The translations under genes and the position numbers were made by a program. Below the pieces are notes generated by a model. That model saw only the letters and a list, made by a program, of their open reading frames with translations. It was not told the DNA's origin and made no database searches. Positions 48,479 through 58,195 of a stretch of DNA of 64,000 nucleotides are shown here, piece after piece. The stretch lies in contig NZ_CP026947.1 of the NCBI RefSeq assembly GCF_003065405.1, positions 2,418,001 to 2,482,000 on the forward strand, read 5' to 3'. Position 1 is the first letter of the stretch. Every line of letters begins with the position of its first letter. Source of the stretch: Corynebacterium yudongzhengii. Lineage in GTDB: Bacteria; Actinomycetota; Actinomycetes; Mycobacteriales; Mycobacteriaceae.

Positions 48479-49375
48479 TCAGGCCGCTAGAGTCAGGGCC
48501 TGGGTCAGTAGTTTCTCCTCGAACTTGACCGGGGTCAATTTCCCGAGTTCCTTCTGCTTCCTTCTTCGGTGATAAGTCCTCTCGATCCACCGGACTATAG
48601 AGCTCCGAAGTTCCTCGCGGGTGGCCCAGGGCTTCGCGTCGAGGACGTTGTTCTGCAGCAGGCTGAAGAAGCTCTCCATCGCGGCATTGTCTCCGGCAGC
48701 ACCGACTCTGCCCATCGAGCCGACCAGGCTGTGATGCTCCAGAGCCCGGAGGAACTTCTTTGCTCGAAATTGAGACCCGCGGTCGCTGTGGACTATGCAT
48801 CCGCCCACCTCAGCGCCAGATCGAGCCCTGTTCGCCACGGCGTTATTCAGGGCCCGCACCGCCAATGAGGACTTCATCCTGGTGTCGATGGAATAGCCGA
48901 TGATCCGCCTGGAGCAGGCGTCTTTGATCGCGCACAGATACAGCTTGCCCTCACCGGTGTGGTGTTCGGTGATATCGGTGAACCACACTTCGTTGACTTT
49001 CTTCACGGTGCTGAACTGCCGCTGCACCAAATCATCGTGGACCGGTGGCCCGGGGCGGGTTCCCTTGCCCTTCTTACGCTTGCTGATCACCGAGAACACG
49101 CCCTGAGAGGCGCAGAGCCGCCAGGCGGTGCGGTGGGCCATGTGGACCCCGGCGACCTCCTCCACGGTGTCGGCCAGGTATCGGTACCCGAACTCAGGAT
49201 CATCACGGTGAGCATCGATCAGGGCATTGAGCCGGTGGGCCTCTTCCCATTCGGCGTCGGTGATGGGGTTGGCCAGCCACCGGTAATAGGGCTGGCGGGT
49301 GATCTTCAGCACCCGGCACGTCACCGCCACAGGGATTCCTGAAGCGGCGAGATCGCGGACGAGCGGGTACTTCAT
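48479..49375 (-). CDS. IS3-family transposase OrfB
   Basis: This is a 298-residue DDE integrase-type transposase. An HTH-like N-terminus (VTCRVLKITRQPYYRWL) is followed by the rve fold with VWFTDITEHHTG (first Asp), CIVHSDRGSQF (second Asp) and DNAAMESFFSLLQ (Glu). All three catalytic residues are present and the frame is open, so the element is probably active. The ATG overlaps the orfA stop as ATGA; a run of A (TCAAAATGA) is there, so a frameshifted OrfAB fusion could also be made. Confidence 0.95.
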   Translation of the reverse strand: MKYPLVRDLAASGIPVAVTCRVLKITRQPYYRWLANPITDAEWEEAHRLNALIDAHRDDPEFGYRYLADTVEEVAGVHMAHRTAWRLCASQGVFSVISKRKKGKGTRPGPPVHDDLVQRQFSTVKKVNEVWFTDITEHHTGEGKLYLCAIKDACSRRIIGYSIDTRMKSSLAVRALNNAVANRARSGAEVGGCIVHSDRGSQFRAKKFLRALEHHSLVGSMGRVGAAGDNAAMESFFSLLQNNVLDAKPWATREELRSSIVRWIERTYHRRRKQKELGKLTPVKFEEKLLTQALTLAA

Positions 49376-49677
49376 TTTGACGGGATCTGAGCTTGGCCGA
49401 AGTAGGCAGCAGCCCGTCGCATCACCTCCAGCTCCTGCTCCAGGGTGCGGTTGCGGCGGCGCAGGGCGCGCAGCTCGTCCCTCTCCTCAGTGGTCAGGCC
49501 AGGTTTGCGGTCATTGGGGTTTCCGGCGTCCAGTTCGGCCTGGCGGACCCATTTGCGGATGGTCCCTTCATGCAGACCGAAATCAGCAGCTACTTCGGCC
49601 AGCGTGGTGTTCTCGTCCCTGTTCTGGGCAACGCGGACCACATCGTCGCGGAACTCTTTGGGATACGGCTTGGGCAT
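49372..49677 (-). CDS. IS3-family transposase OrfA
   Basis: This is a 101-residue DNA-binding subunit with an HTH (NTTLAEVAADFGLHEGTIRKWVRQAEL) that recognises the IS ends and a leucine-zipper-like tail (LRALRRRNRTLEQELEVMRRAA). It ends in ATGA overlap with orfB. Confidence 0.94.
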   Translation of the reverse strand: MPKPYPKEFRDDVVRVAQNRDENTTLAEVAADFGLHEGTIRKWVRQAELDAGNPNDRKPGLTTEERDELRALRRRNRTLEQELEVMRRAAAYFGQAQIPSK

Positions 49678-50230
49678 GATGACAATCCTTCCAGGCCCGG
49701 GGTAACCGAGCCAGATCAGTTGTCACCTATCCCTGCATCAGCCCCAATCTCGCCGAGGCCCGCAACTTCGTCGCCGGTCTCACCTCGCCGGTTCTGGTCG
49801 ACTCGCTTCCCGACGGCCTGCGCGCCCTCGTCGACACCACCCGGCAGCGTATCACCGCGCTCGGCACGGCCACGGACCTTCAGCTCACGGTGGTGGGGGA
49901 GGACCGGCCGGGGCCCCACGACGAGGTCGCCGCCGCCGCGATGCGCGTGGCCCAGGAGGCACTCGCGAACGCGCTGCGCCACGCCGAGGCCAGCCGCATC
50001 GCGGTGACATACGTGGTGCTCGACGACGAGATCACCCTCGATATCGTCGACGACGGGCGCGGCTTCGACCCGGCGGCCACCGAACGCACCTCCGAACACG
50101 GCTTCGGCCTGCGCGGGTTGGACGCCCGCGTGCGGGAGACCGGGGGAGTGCTCACCGTCGAATCCACCCCGGCGCGCGGCACCGCCGTCGCCGCGTCTTT
50201 CCCCCTCCACGCCTCGGACAAGGAGCAGCC

Positions 50231-50845
50231 ATGATCCGCGTCATGCTTATCGACGACCACCCCGTCGTCCGCGCCGGTCTGCGCGCCATCGTCGATTCCT
50301 TCGACGACCTCGTAGTCGTCGCCGAGGGCGACAGCGGGGCGGTGGTCGATCAGCTGATCGACGGCACCGTGAGCGCCGACGTCGTGGTCACTGACCTGCA
50401 GATGCCGGGTGTCGACGGCGTCGAGGCCACCCGGCGCGTCCACGAGCACGACGGCCCGCCGGTGTTGGTGCTCACGACGTTCGACACCCAGGCCGACATC
50501 GTGGCGGCCCTGGAGGCCGGCGCGGTGGGCTACCTGCTCAAAGACGCCCCCGAAAAGACGCTGCACGACGCGATCGTGGCCACCGCCGAAGGCCGCCGCA
50601 CCCTAGCGCCCGAGGTCGCAACCGCCCTCGCCGAGCGCATGACCCGCCCGCACGAGGTGCTCAGCGATCGGGAGGTGGAGATCCTGCAGGCGCTGGCCTC
50701 GGGCGCGTCGAACCGCGAACTCGCTGATCAGCTGTTCATCTCCCTGGCCACGGTGAAGACGCATCTGATTCACATCTATCAGAAGCTCGGGGTGGATAAC
50801 CGCACTGCGGCGGTCACCGTCGCTCGTAAGCGTCACCTAATCTAA
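50231..50845 (+). CDS. LuxR/NarL-type response regulator
   Basis: This is a 204-residue regulator. The receiver has IDDHPVV, phosphorylation Asp in VVVTDLQMPGVDG (about residue 56) and Lys in GYLLKDAPEK. The LuxR domain is LSDREVEILQALASGASNRELADQLFISLATVKTHLIHIYQKLG. Its ATG overlaps the stop of the kinase gene (ATGA), so the pair was co-translated. With the kinase interrupted, it may now be unphosphorylated, or driven by another kinase or by acetyl phosphate. Its likely target is the divergent ABC transporter operon, by position. Confidence 0.94.
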   Translation: MIRVMLIDDHPVVRAGLRAIVDSFDDLVVVAEGDSGAVVDQLIDGTVSADVVVTDLQMPGVDGVEATRRVHEHDGPPVLVLTTFDTQADIVAALEAGAVGYLLKDAPEKTLHDAIVATAEGRRTLAPEVATALAERMTRPHEVLSDREVEILQALASGASNRELADQLFISLATVKTHLIHIYQKLGVDNRTAAVTVARKRHLI

Positions 50846-50855
50846 AGTGGCGATT

Positions 50856-51851
50856 ATGCGTCACGAGGTCATTATCATCGGCGGCGGTCAGGCCGGCTTA
50901 GCCTGCGCCTTCTACCTCCGCCGCGCCGGCGTCCAGGCGGTGATCCTGGACAACCAGATCGCCCCGGGTGGTTCCTGGCGTCACGTGTGGGATGATCTGG
51001 TGTTATTTTCCGACGCCTCCTTCTCCTCCCTCCCCGGCAAGCAGATGCCGGAGAAAGACCGTCCACTGCACCCGGCGGATGTCGTCGAGTACTTCGAGGA
51101 CTACGAGAAGCGCTACGGCTTCGATGTGCATCGGCCGGTGCAGGTCTACGATGTCCGCGAGGGCGAGGACGCGCCTCTTATCGTCTCCACCGACCAGGGC
51201 GAGATGCGTGCCGATCACGTCATCATGGCCACCGGCATCCAGTCCTCGCCCTGTGTGCCGGACTTCCCGGGCTCGTTTACCGGCCTGACCTGGCATACCG
51301 CCAACTACCCGGGCAAGGAGCTCTTCGCCGGGCAGAAGGTGGCGGTGCTCGGGGCCGGCAACTCCGGCGCCCAGATCGCCGCGGAGCTGTCCGAGAACTC
51401 CGAGGTCTACTGGTTCGTCCGCGACGAGCCTAACTTCATGCCCGACGACATTACCGGCGACGACCTCTTCACCACCTCCCGGGCCCGGGCGCTGGCGATC
51501 CTGCGCGGCGATAGCGAGCTGCCGCCGGCGGTCAGCGAGTTCGGCGATATCGTCATGACGGACGTGGTGCGCACCGCCCGCGACGCCGGGCGCCTGCAGT
51601 GGCGTGAAGCCTTCGACTCCCTCAACGAGCTGGAAGAACTCGGCGTGGAGCACCTGATCTGGGCCACCGGTTTCCGTCCCGCGCTCACCCCCGTGCGCGC
51701 GCTTTTGGATTCCCCGTATGAACCGAGCGTCGATAAGCTGCACCTCGTCGGCTACGGTGACTGGACCGGGCCCGGGTCGGCGACGATCGCCGGCGTCGGG
51801 GTCTTCGCCCGGCGTCTGGCGCGGGTGATCGCGGAGGACTACGGGCGCTAA
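50856..51851 (+). CDS. FAD-dependent NAD(P)-binding oxidoreductase (CzcO/flavin monooxygenase-like)
   Basis: This is a 331-residue flavoprotein with two Rossmann motifs: VIIIGGGQAGLACAFYLRRAG (FAD) near the start and VAVLGAGNSGAQIAAELSE (NADPH) at about 165, plus ATGF near the C-terminus. This is the two-dinucleotide-domain fold of flavin-containing monooxygenases and related reductases; the substrate is unknown. ATG chosen over a GTG 9 nt earlier, with AAAGTGG as weak ribosome site. It begins 10 bp after the response regulator, so probably co-transcribed. Confidence 0.87.
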   Translation: MRHEVIIIGGGQAGLACAFYLRRAGVQAVILDNQIAPGGSWRHVWDDLVLFSDASFSSLPGKQMPEKDRPLHPADVVEYFEDYEKRYGFDVHRPVQVYDVREGEDAPLIVSTDQGEMRADHVIMATGIQSSPCVPDFPGSFTGLTWHTANYPGKELFAGQKVAVLGAGNSGAQIAAELSENSEVYWFVRDEPNFMPDDITGDDLFTTSRARALAILRGDSELPPAVSEFGDIVMTDVVRTARDAGRLQWREAFDSLNELEELGVEHLIWATGFRPALTPVRALLDSPYEPSVDKLHLVGYGDWTGPGSATIAGVGVFARRLARVIAEDYGR

Positions 51852-51953
51852 TCCGCGCCCAAGACTCAACCGCGATACAGTCCGATTACGGAACCGCAAC
51901 GTTTTCAAGAAAACCCTCCACGCTCTGTCCGGAGCGGGCTAAGCTCATGACAC

Positions 51954-52208
51954 ATGATTGCCGCACCCCAAGGACTTTTCTCGCGCCCGCGCCTGACTGT
52001 CCTCACCCTCGCTGTGCTGGCGGTCGTACTGTTCCTTACGGGGATCCTCGGCGCGGTGCTCTTCATCGCCTCAGTTTTCACCCTGACCGGGGTGTTTGTC
52101 TGGCTGTGGCTACGCGACATCTACCGTGCTGACCGCGCCGAACGCGCCGAACTCAACCGGCTGCGCGCCCACTCAGCCCCACAGGCCGTGATCCCCCAGA
52201 GCCGCTAG
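51954..52208 (+). CDS. Small two-span membrane protein (DUF4229-like)
   Basis: An 84-residue protein with two adjacent hydrophobic helices (about 12-32 and 34-54) and a charged tail (RDIYRADRAERAELNRLRAHSAPQ). The arrangement resembles DUF4229 proteins of actinobacteria, which are uncharacterised; the match is by eye. No ribosome site; the preceding CATGACACATG is compatible with a leaderless start. Neighbours give no functional hint. Confidence 0.65.
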   Translation: MIAAPQGLFSRPRLTVLTLAVLAVVLFLTGILGAVLFIASVFTLTGVFVWLWLRDIYRADRAERAELNRLRAHSAPQAVIPQSR

Positions 52209-52248
52209 CGTGAGTGCATGATCTCGCTGGCCTCTCGGCCGGCGGCGA

Positions 52249-52467
52249 CTAGCCGATGATGGCGCCGATGATGCCGGCGGAGCCTGCGATGCCCTGCAGA
52301 AACGGCCCGAGTTCGAACGCGGAGCCAACGGCACCGATCGCGCCGTTGAGAACCATTCCCTCGAATCCGTAAAACAGGGGACCGAGGGTCGCGATGAGGG
52401 CAAGCCTCGTGGCGTATTGATGCGCTCGTTGTTTACTTGGCGAGCGCGAATCGACAAGGGAACTCAT
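52249..52467 (-). pseudogene. Truncated MFS sugar-transporter N-terminus
   Basis: 72 codons start normally (GGAGG 6 nt before ATG) and encode the first helices of an MFS sugar/inositol transporter: YATRLALIATLGPLFYGFEGMVLNGAIGAVGSAF and FLQGIAGSAGIIGAIIG. A stop then comes at the place where the family continues with the loop between helices 2 and 3; related-looking codons (GRE) follow briefly in another frame. The remaining ten helices are absent, so this is a gene remnant. Confidence 0.7.
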
Positions 52468-52620
52468 GTCGAGCCTCCATGAAGTGAATGGGCTATGAAT
52501 CCGAGAGTTTTGACCGCTACGACGGACAAAACAAAATTGGTCACAATATGATCTCAGTCACTTCACGCGTGGGGTTAGAGGTGGCGCCGTTGTCGCCGAT
52601 TCCGAGTGGGGCCCTGGGCC

Positions 52621-52971
52621 TTAATCCACCAGGGTGTACACGCCGGGCGGGCTCAGGATGATGAGCACGAGCTCGGAGCTGGCAAACAAGATCAACGCGC
52701 CCGCGACCAAAAACACTCCGCCCGGGTTGGGCTTCACCACGCCCCGGGCCAAGCCGAGGTTGTGCGCTGCGTATCTGCGACCTTGAGTGGTGAGCACCGC
52801 GAAGGCTAGCAGTACCATCACCACGGACTGAACGTAGATCATCCAAGGGTACGCCCAGGACCAGCGCAGCATGGTCAGTGAGGCAATCGTGATGCTGAGC
52901 ACGGTCCGCGTCCACAACAGGGACGTGCGCTCCGGCTGGAGGCCGGGATCATCATGGTGGATGGCGTTCAT
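52621..52971 (-). CDS. DUF202 family membrane protein
   Basis: This is a 116-residue protein with three hydrophobic spans (about 25-42, 45-65, 88-110). The start has the DUF202 signature LQPERTSLLWTRTVLSI (family pattern ...ER..LAW.RT). YidH-like proteins are membrane proteins of unknown function. It overlaps the upstream DUF202 gene by 4 bp (ATGA), so the two are coupled, probably forming a hetero-oligomer. Confidence 0.85.
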   Translation of the reverse strand: MNAIHHDDPGLQPERTSLLWTRTVLSITIASLTMLRWSWAYPWMIYVQSVVMVLLAFAVLTTQGRRYAAHNLGLARGVVKPNPGGVFLVAGALILFASSELVLIILSPPGVYTLVD

Positions 52972-53342
52972 CGCGCGACGCCTACCAGCACGATCACCCC
53001 ACCGATCAGGCACGCCACCACCAGCACCGGCACGATCCCCGGAACCGGCAGCGGCTTGTCTTCCCGCATGGCGCGCTCGACGTTGACCCAGCGGATCGCT
53101 GCGCCGGAGGCGATGAGCAACGCCACTACGCACACCCCGATCGCGGCCAGGGTCTGCAACTCATCCGAGATCGACGGGATGTTGAACGCCTCGAGCGCGA
53201 TCGCCCCCGCCAAAAACGCCAACGAGGTGCGCACCCAGGCCAAGAACGTCCGCTCGTTGGCCAGCGTGAAACGGGGATCCGGCTCCCGGCCGCGGGGAAA
53301 GACCCTGCGCGCCAACGCCGAACGGTCTTCAGGATCAGCCAT
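52968..53342 (-). CDS. YidH/DUF202 family membrane protein
   Basis: This is a 124-residue protein with DPRFTLANERTFLAWVRTSLAFLAGAIALEAF, the DUF202 signature followed by span 1, and two more spans (about 68-88 and 103-122). ATG chosen with GGGAGG 9 nt upstream; an ATG nine bases earlier is too close to that site. It is coupled to the second DUF202 gene. The biochemical role is unknown. Confidence 0.9.
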   Translation of the reverse strand: MADPEDRSALARRVFPRGREPDPRFTLANERTFLAWVRTSLAFLAGAIALEAFNIPSISDELQTLAAIGVCVVALLIASGAAIRWVNVERAMREDKPLPVPGIVPVLVVACLIGGVIVLVGVAR

Positions 53343-53709
53343 CGCCCGCATCCTCCCGGTCTCTGGGTGCTGTGTCGGTTTTCCTCTTCAGGATACGCGT
53401 GTCAACGGGGCGGAACCACCGGGTCGGTGGGGCAGTGGTGGGGTTTTGTGCGCTTTCGCGCGCTTGAGGGTGATTTCGACCAGCGCTAGCGCGGTATGCG
53501 GGATCGGCGTGCGGAATGGCAGGCACAGCCAGCCAGCCGCACCACCAGTCACGCCTTCCCCAACAGTCTCGCCTGGAGCTCACCACATCCGCTTCAAACA
53601 CCCAACCACACCCAGACCCAAAGCACGACCACCACCGCTCACAACCCTCTCACCAGCACAAACGCCGCAACACCTACCCAAAACGTCATAAATCTCTACC
53701 GTGGCCTAC
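53343..53709. other. Gene-free stretch with a lone repeat end
   Basis: The plus strand is C/A-rich from about 53575 to 53680. Positions 53472-53492 repeat the end of the 101-bp elements (see separate entry). No RNA gene or operon promoter is obvious; the reductase start at 53710 follows TCTACC, a weak -10. Confidence 0.6.
53472..53492 (+). repeat. Solo end of the 101-bp repeat
   Basis: GATTTCGACCAGCGCTAGCG matches the right end of the 101-bp repeats at 43954 and 44174, 9 kb away, without the rest of the element. Confidence 0.6.
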
Positions 53710-54654
53710 ATGAGTACCTTGCAGCTGAGTGGAGAAACGACCGAAATCATCGAAACCCGCGACGAGCACGCCGGTGAAGGCGACACGCTCATCGACGTCA
53801 CGCACTCGTCGCTGAACTACAAGGACGCGCTGGCGATGCGCGGCGAGAAGACCGTCGCGCTGATCGACCCGCTGGTGCCGGGGATTGACGCCGTCGGCAC
53901 CACGGAGGACGACCGGCTGGTCACCGTCAACGGCGCCGGGCTGGGGGAGCGTCGCCACGGCGGCTACACCCCGCAGCTGCGCATCGACGCCGAGCACCTC
54001 GTCGACGTGCCCGAGCGTTTCAACGCCTTCCAGGCCGCGGCCATCGGCACCGCCGGGTTCACCGCCGCGCTGTGTGTCCTGGAGATCCGTGATGACCTGC
54101 AGACCGACGCCGGCCCAGTGCTGGTCACCGGCGCGAGCGGGGGAGTGGGCAGCGTGGCTGTCCACCTGCTGAAATCCCTCGGATACGAGGTCCACGCGTT
54201 GACGGGCCGTCGCGAAGAGCAGGGGGATTTCCTGCGCGGTCTCGGCGCTGACGAGATCGTCGACCGCGCCGACTTCACCGAACCCGGCAAGCCGATGCAG
54301 AAGGGCACTTACGCTGGTGTGGTCGATACGGTCGGCTCGACGATCCTCGCCAACGCCATCGCGCGTCTGCAGTTCGGCGGCATCGCCACCGCCTGCGGCA
54401 TGGCCCAGGGGACGGACCTGAACACCTCCGTGCTGCCGTTCATCCTGCGCAACGTCCGGCTCTTCGGCGCGAACTCCGTCGACGCCACCCACGAGACGCG
54501 CGTGCGCGCCTGGGGGCTTCTCGACGAAGCCCTCGACACCGACGTCCTCGCGTCCTTGACCGAGACCATTTCCTTGGCGGACGCTCCGCAGGCCGGCCGG
54601 GATCTGCTGGCGGGCCGTCGCCATGGCCGTGCGGTGGTGGACGTGCGCGGTTAA
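53710..54654 (+). CDS. AcuI/YhdH-type NADPH:quinone (acrylyl-CoA) reductase
   Basis: This is a 314-residue zinc-free medium-chain reductase. A GroES-like N-terminal domain (SSLNYKDALAMRGEKTV, LVPGIDAVGTT) is followed by a Rossmann domain with VLVTGASGGVGSVAVHLLKSLGYEVHALTGR and VDTVGSTILANAIARLQFGGIATACGMAQG. These match YhdH/AcuI, which reduce acrylyl-CoA or quinones with NADPH. Zinc ligands of alcohol dehydrogenases are absent, as expected. The start is the ATG giving MSTLQLSG; no ribosome site, so possibly leaderless. The next gene begins 9 bp on. Confidence 0.9.
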   Translation: MSTLQLSGETTEIIETRDEHAGEGDTLIDVTHSSLNYKDALAMRGEKTVALIDPLVPGIDAVGTTEDDRLVTVNGAGLGERRHGGYTPQLRIDAEHLVDVPERFNAFQAAAIGTAGFTAALCVLEIRDDLQTDAGPVLVTGASGGVGSVAVHLLKSLGYEVHALTGRREEQGDFLRGLGADEIVDRADFTEPGKPMQKGTYAGVVDTVGSTILANAIARLQFGGIATACGMAQGTDLNTSVLPFILRNVRLFGANSVDATHETRVRAWGLLDEALDTDVLASLTETISLADAPQAGRDLLAGRRHGRAVVDVRG

Positions 54655-54663
54655 GCTTGGCCC

Positions 54664-55275
54664 ATGACCTCTACGGCCGTGCATTTGAACCTGCAGCATG
54701 CCCACCCGACGTCGGAACGCCTCATCGTGTGCGATGACGAGCTCAACCTCGCCGAGTTCGCGCAGGTGATCGACGCGGCCTTCGATCTCACGGGCGAGGC
54801 CCGGTGCCTGTTCGTGCGCCCACCGAAGCCGCCCGTGTTCACCGAGTCGGTGGTCTACACCGCGTTCCCGGACGCGGAGTCCGGCGAAAAGCCCTTAGCG
54901 CAGACCTCGCTGGCCGAGGCTTTCGGCCAGCTGCGTCGCCCGCTGGACTATCACTACGGGCACTCGACGGACTGGGTGATCTCGGTCCAGTCGATCGGGG
55001 AGATCCCCAACGATCAAGAGCCCACCCCGCGGCTCGTGCACGGCGCCGGCCCGGATACGGCCGAGGGCCTGGAGTCGCCGCGGATCATGTCGACGATCCG
55101 CGACTCCCTCATGGCCGAGCTCGCCGGCGTGCCCGACGCCATCGAGCGCCGCCAGTTCATCGCTCCCGGGGTCAACGATGTGAAGCCGCTGCCGCTGCTC
55201 GAACGCTTGAGCTTCTGCGATGAGCTGGCGGCTGGCGAGCGCGTCGCCACCTGCCTCAACTGGCGGCGGCGCTAA
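54664..55275 (+). CDS. Hypothetical protein, pRiA4b ORF-3-like
   Basis: A 203-residue soluble protein. The stretch RPLDYHYGHSTDWVISVQSIGEIP followed by TPRLVHGAGPDTAEG resembles the core of the pRiA4b ORF-3/IS1096 TnpR-like family (Y-x-Y-D-x-G-D-x-W-x4-V). That family is widespread but uncharacterised. The rest shows no motif I recognise. It follows the reductase by 9 bp, implying co-transcription. It is convergent with leuS; the stops are adjacent. Confidence 0.65.
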   Translation: MTSTAVHLNLQHAHPTSERLIVCDDELNLAEFAQVIDAAFDLTGEARCLFVRPPKPPVFTESVVYTAFPDAESGEKPLAQTSLAEAFGQLRRPLDYHYGHSTDWVISVQSIGEIPNDQEPTPRLVHGAGPDTAEGLESPRIMSTIRDSLMAELAGVPDAIERRQFIAPGVNDVKPLPLLERLSFCDELAAGERVATCLNWRRR

Positions 55276-58134
55276 CTACTTCACCACCAGGTTCACCATG
55301 CGGCCCGGCACCACGATCTTTTTGACCAGGTCCTTGCCCTCGACGTGGGAGGCGATCTTGCTATCGGCCAGCGCCGCATCGACCACCGCGTCCTGATCGG
55401 CGTCGGCTGGTACGGTTACACGTCCGCGCACCTTGCCGTTGACCTGGACGGGGAGGGTGATCTCGTCGTCGACAAGCCATTTCTCCTCGAAGGTGGGGAA
55501 GGAGACGAACGTGATCGTCTCGTCGTGGCCCAGGCGCGACCAGAGTTCCTCGGCGATGTGCGGGGCGACGGGCGCGACCATGATCACCAACGGCTCGACG
55601 GCGGCCAGCGGCACCTCGCCGGGGTAGGTCTTGGTGAGGTAGTTGACGTACTCGATGAGCTTGGCCACCACCGTGTTGTCGCGCAGGTGGGCGTAGTCCT
55701 CGCGCACGCCGGCGATGGTGCGGTGGAGGGCCTTGTTGTCGTCGTCGGTGAGCTCGGCGTCGCGGGTGTAGACCTCGCCGGTCTCCTCGTCGATAATCAG
55801 GCGCCACAGGCGCTGCAGGAAGCGGTGGGCGCCGACGACGTCTTTCGTCGCCCACGGCCGAGAGGTATCGAGCGGGCCCATCGACATCTCGTAGACGCGC
55901 AGGGTATCCGCGCCGAAGTCGCGCACGATGTCGTCGGGGGCGACGGCGTTCTTCAGCGACTTGCCCATCTTGCCGTACTCCTGGGTGACCTCTTCGCCCT
56001 GGTAGTAGAACGTGCCGTCACGCTCTTCGACCTCGGCGGCCGGGACGTAGACGCCGCGCGAATCGGTGTAGGCATAGGCCTGGATGTAGCCCTGGTTGTA
56101 CAGGCGGCGGTAGGGCTCCGAAGAGGTGACATAGCCCAGGTCGTAGAGCACCTTGTGCCAGAAACGCGAGTACAGAAGGTGCAACACGGCGTGCTCGACG
56201 CCGCCGACGTACAGATCGACGCCGCCGCAGTCTTCTTCGGACTGCGGGCCGGTCCAGTAGCGTTCGTTCTCGATGTCGACGAGCGCGTCTTTATTCGTCG
56301 GGTCGATGTAGCGCAGCTGGTACCACGACGAGCCCGCCCACTGGGGCATGACGTTGGTGTCGCGGTAGTAGGTCTGCGGGCCGTCGCCCAGATCGAGTTC
56401 GACCTCGACCCAGTCGGTGACCTTCGCCAGCGGCGGCTGCGGCTCGCTCGTGGCGTCCTCCGGGTCGAAGGCGGCCGGCGCGTAGTCCTCGACCTCCGGC
56501 AGTTCGACGGGCAGCATGTCCTCGGGCAGCGAGTGCGGGTGGCCCTCGGCGTCGTAGACGATGGGGAAGGGCTCGCCCCAGTAGCGCTGGCGGGCGAACA
56601 GCCAGTCGCGCAGCTTGTACTGCACCTTGCCGGTGCCGTGGCCTTCGACGACGAGCCAGTCGACGGTCGCCTCGATCGCCTCCTGCTTGCCCAGGCCGTT
56701 GAGATTCAGCCCGGCATCGTTCGCGGAGTTGATGTGCTCCGCATCGCCGATGAAGGCCTGCTCGCTGACGTCGCCGTCGAGAACCGGGATGATCTCCAGA
56801 CCGAAGGCGCGGGCGAACTCGTAGTCGCGCTCGTCGTGGGCGGGCACGGCCATCAGCGCGCCGGTGCCGTAGCCGGCGAGGACGTAGTCGGCGGCGAAGA
56901 TCGGCACCTTCGCGCCGTTGACCGGGTTCGTGGCGTAGGTGCCCAAGAACACGCCGGTCTTGTCCTTGTTCTCCTGGCGCTCGACGTCGGATTTGGCGGC
57001 GATGTCGCGGCGGTAGGCGGCCAGGGCCTCGCGCGGGCTGGATGCGCCGTAGGTCCAGCGCTTATCGACGTCCGCCGCGTACTCACCCTCGGCCACCAGC
57101 TGATCGATGAGCTCGGCTTCGGGGGCCACCGCCATGAACGTCGCGCCGAACAGGGTGTCCGCGCGCGTGGTGAAGACGGTGATGGGCACCTCGGTGCCGT
57201 CGGCACCCGGGGCCCGGAAGGTGACCTCGGCGCCCTGGGAGCGGCCGATCCAGTTGCGCTGCATCGTCTTGACCTTCTCGGGCCAGTCGAGCTTCTCGAG
57301 GTCGTCGACCAGGCGATCGGCGTAGGCGGTGATGCGCATCATCCACTGCGAGAGCTTCTTGCGGAAGACCCGGAAGTTGCCGCGCTCGGAGCGGCCCTCG
57401 GCGGTGACCTCCTCGTTCGCCAGCACCGTGCCCAGCCCGGGGCACCAGTTGACCATCGAGTTGGAGAGATAAACCAGGCGGAAGTCGTCGACGGCGGCGC
57501 GCTTCTCGGCGTCGCTGAGCTCGGAATAGGTGCGGCCGTCGGCGGTGCGGCGGGCGCCGGATTCGAGCTCGTCGATAAGCTCCGCGATCGGGCGGGCCTT
57601 CTGCTGATCCGGGTCGAACCAGGAGTTATAAATCTTGAGGAAGATCCACTGGGTCCAGCGGTAGAACTCGGTGTCCGTGGTGGCCACGGCGCGGCGCTCA
57701 TCGTGGCCCAGGCCCAGCTGGTCGAGCTGGCGGCGCATGTTCTCGATGTTCGCCATCGTGGTGGTGCGCGGGTGGGTGCCGGTCTGGATGGCGTACTGCT
57801 CGGCGGGCAAGCCGAAGGCGTCATAGCCCAGGGTGTGCAGCACGTTCTTGCCCAGCATGCGGTTGTAGCGCGCGTAGACGTCGGTGGCGATGTAGCCGAG
57901 CGGGTGGCCGACGTGCAGGCCCGCGCCGGAGGGGTAGGGGAACATGTCCTGGACGAACAGCTTGTCCTCGGGGAGGTGCTCGCCCGCGCCCGGCGCGAGA
58001 TCGCCGACCGGGTTGGGGGCGTGGAAGGTGCCGTTTTCTGCCCAGAAGTCCCGCCACTTCTTTTCGATCTCGCCGGCGAGCGGCGCGCCGTAGCGGTGGC
58101 TGGGTTGGTTGTTCGCCTGGTTAGCCTCAGTCAT
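55276..58134 (-). CDS. leuS: Leucyl-tRNA synthetase
   Basis: This is a 952-residue class I synthetase that charges tRNA-Leu. The HIGH motif is in [15 protein letters not shown] and KMSKS is KMGKSLKN. The editing domain (about 270-460) has the Thr-rich region [14 protein letters not shown], and the C-terminal anticodon and extension domains end [11 protein letters not shown]. Length is normal for actinobacteria. The start is the ATG of [24 protein letters not shown] 8 nt upstream suggests a leaderless transcript. Longer in-frame versions run into the divergent gene. Confidence 0.97.
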   Translation of the reverse strand: MTEANQANNQPSHRYGAPLAGEIEKKWRDFWAENGTFHAPNPVGDLAPGAGEHLPEDKLFVQDMFPYPSGAGLHVGHPLGYIATDVYARYNRMLGKNVLHTLGYDAFGLPAEQYAIQTGTHPRTTTMANIENMRRQLDQLGLGHDERRAVATTDTEFYRWTQWIFLKIYNSWFDPDQQKARPIAELIDELESGARRTADGRTYSELSDAEKRAAVDDFRLVYLSNSMVNWCPGLGTVLANEEVTAEGRSERGNFRVFRKKLSQWMMRITAYADRLVDDLEKLDWPEKVKTMQRNWIGRSQGAEVTFRAPGADGTEVPITVFTTRADTLFGATFMAVAPEAELIDQLVAEGEYAADVDKRWTYGASSPREALAAYRRDIAAKSDVERQENKDKTGVFLGTYATNPVNGAKVPIFAADYVLAGYGTGALMAVPAHDERDYEFARAFGLEIIPVLDGDVSEQAFIGDAEHINSANDAGLNLNGLGKQEAIEATVDWLVVEGHGTGKVQYKLRDWLFARQRYWGEPFPIVYDAEGHPHSLPEDMLPVELPEVEDYAPAAFDPEDATSEPQPPLAKVTDWVEVELDLGDGPQTYYRDTNVMPQWAGSSWYQLRYIDPTNKDALVDIENERYWTGPQSEEDCGGVDLYVGGVEHAVLHLLYSRFWHKVLYDLGYVTSSEPYRRLYNQGYIQAYAYTDSRGVYVPAAEVEERDGTFYYQGEEVTQEYGKMGKSLKNAVAPDDIVRDFGADTLRVYEMSMGPLDTSRPWATKDVVGAHRFLQRLWRLIIDEETGEVYTRDAELTDDDNKALHRTIAGVREDYAHLRDNTVVAKLIEYVNYLTKTYPGEVPLAAVEPLVIMVAPVAPHIAEELWSRLGHDETITFVSFPTFEEKWLVDDEITLPVQVNGKVRGRVTVPADADQDAVVDAALADSKIASHVEGKDLVKKIVVPGRMVNLVVK

Positions 58135-58195
58135 AAGTGCACAGTCTAGTGGCACTGCCCAGCGGGCGAGGGGGAAGGGGAGTACCGTCGGCGCC

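Larger units (their letters stand above)
48439..49745 (-). mobile_element. Intact IS3-family insertion sequence
   Basis: 1307 bp, bounded by inverted ends GGGGCTGATGCAGG and CCTGCATCAGCCCC, with a 3-bp target duplication AAT (48436-48438 and 49746-49748). It carries orfA and orfB without frameshift, so it looks functional and recent. It lies antisense to the kinase gene it interrupts. Confidence 0.92.
47680..50234 (+). pseudogene. Sensor histidine kinase gene split by an IS3-family element
   Basis: The two halves (47680-48438 and 49746-50234) join in frame if the insertion and one AAT copy are removed, giving about 415 residues. The first half has membrane helices (ISLHVLFAGLLLIGLATAATA to about residue 160) and the HisKA_3 motif LAREIHDTLAQGLSSIVLL (His about 210). 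The second has VAQEALANALRHAEAS (N box), IVDDGRGFDP and GFGLRGLDARVRETGG. So it was a full NarX/DesK-like kinase. The start is GTG, uncertain between 47680 and 47689. The split removes the ATPase domain from the membrane part. The response regulator gene overlaps its stop and is intact. Confidence 0.9.

Noticed and set aside
55345..58149. Long open frame on the strand opposite leuS.
   Set aside because: It is the usual shadow frame of a high-GC gene; residues are low-complexity and the leuS frame has full motifs.
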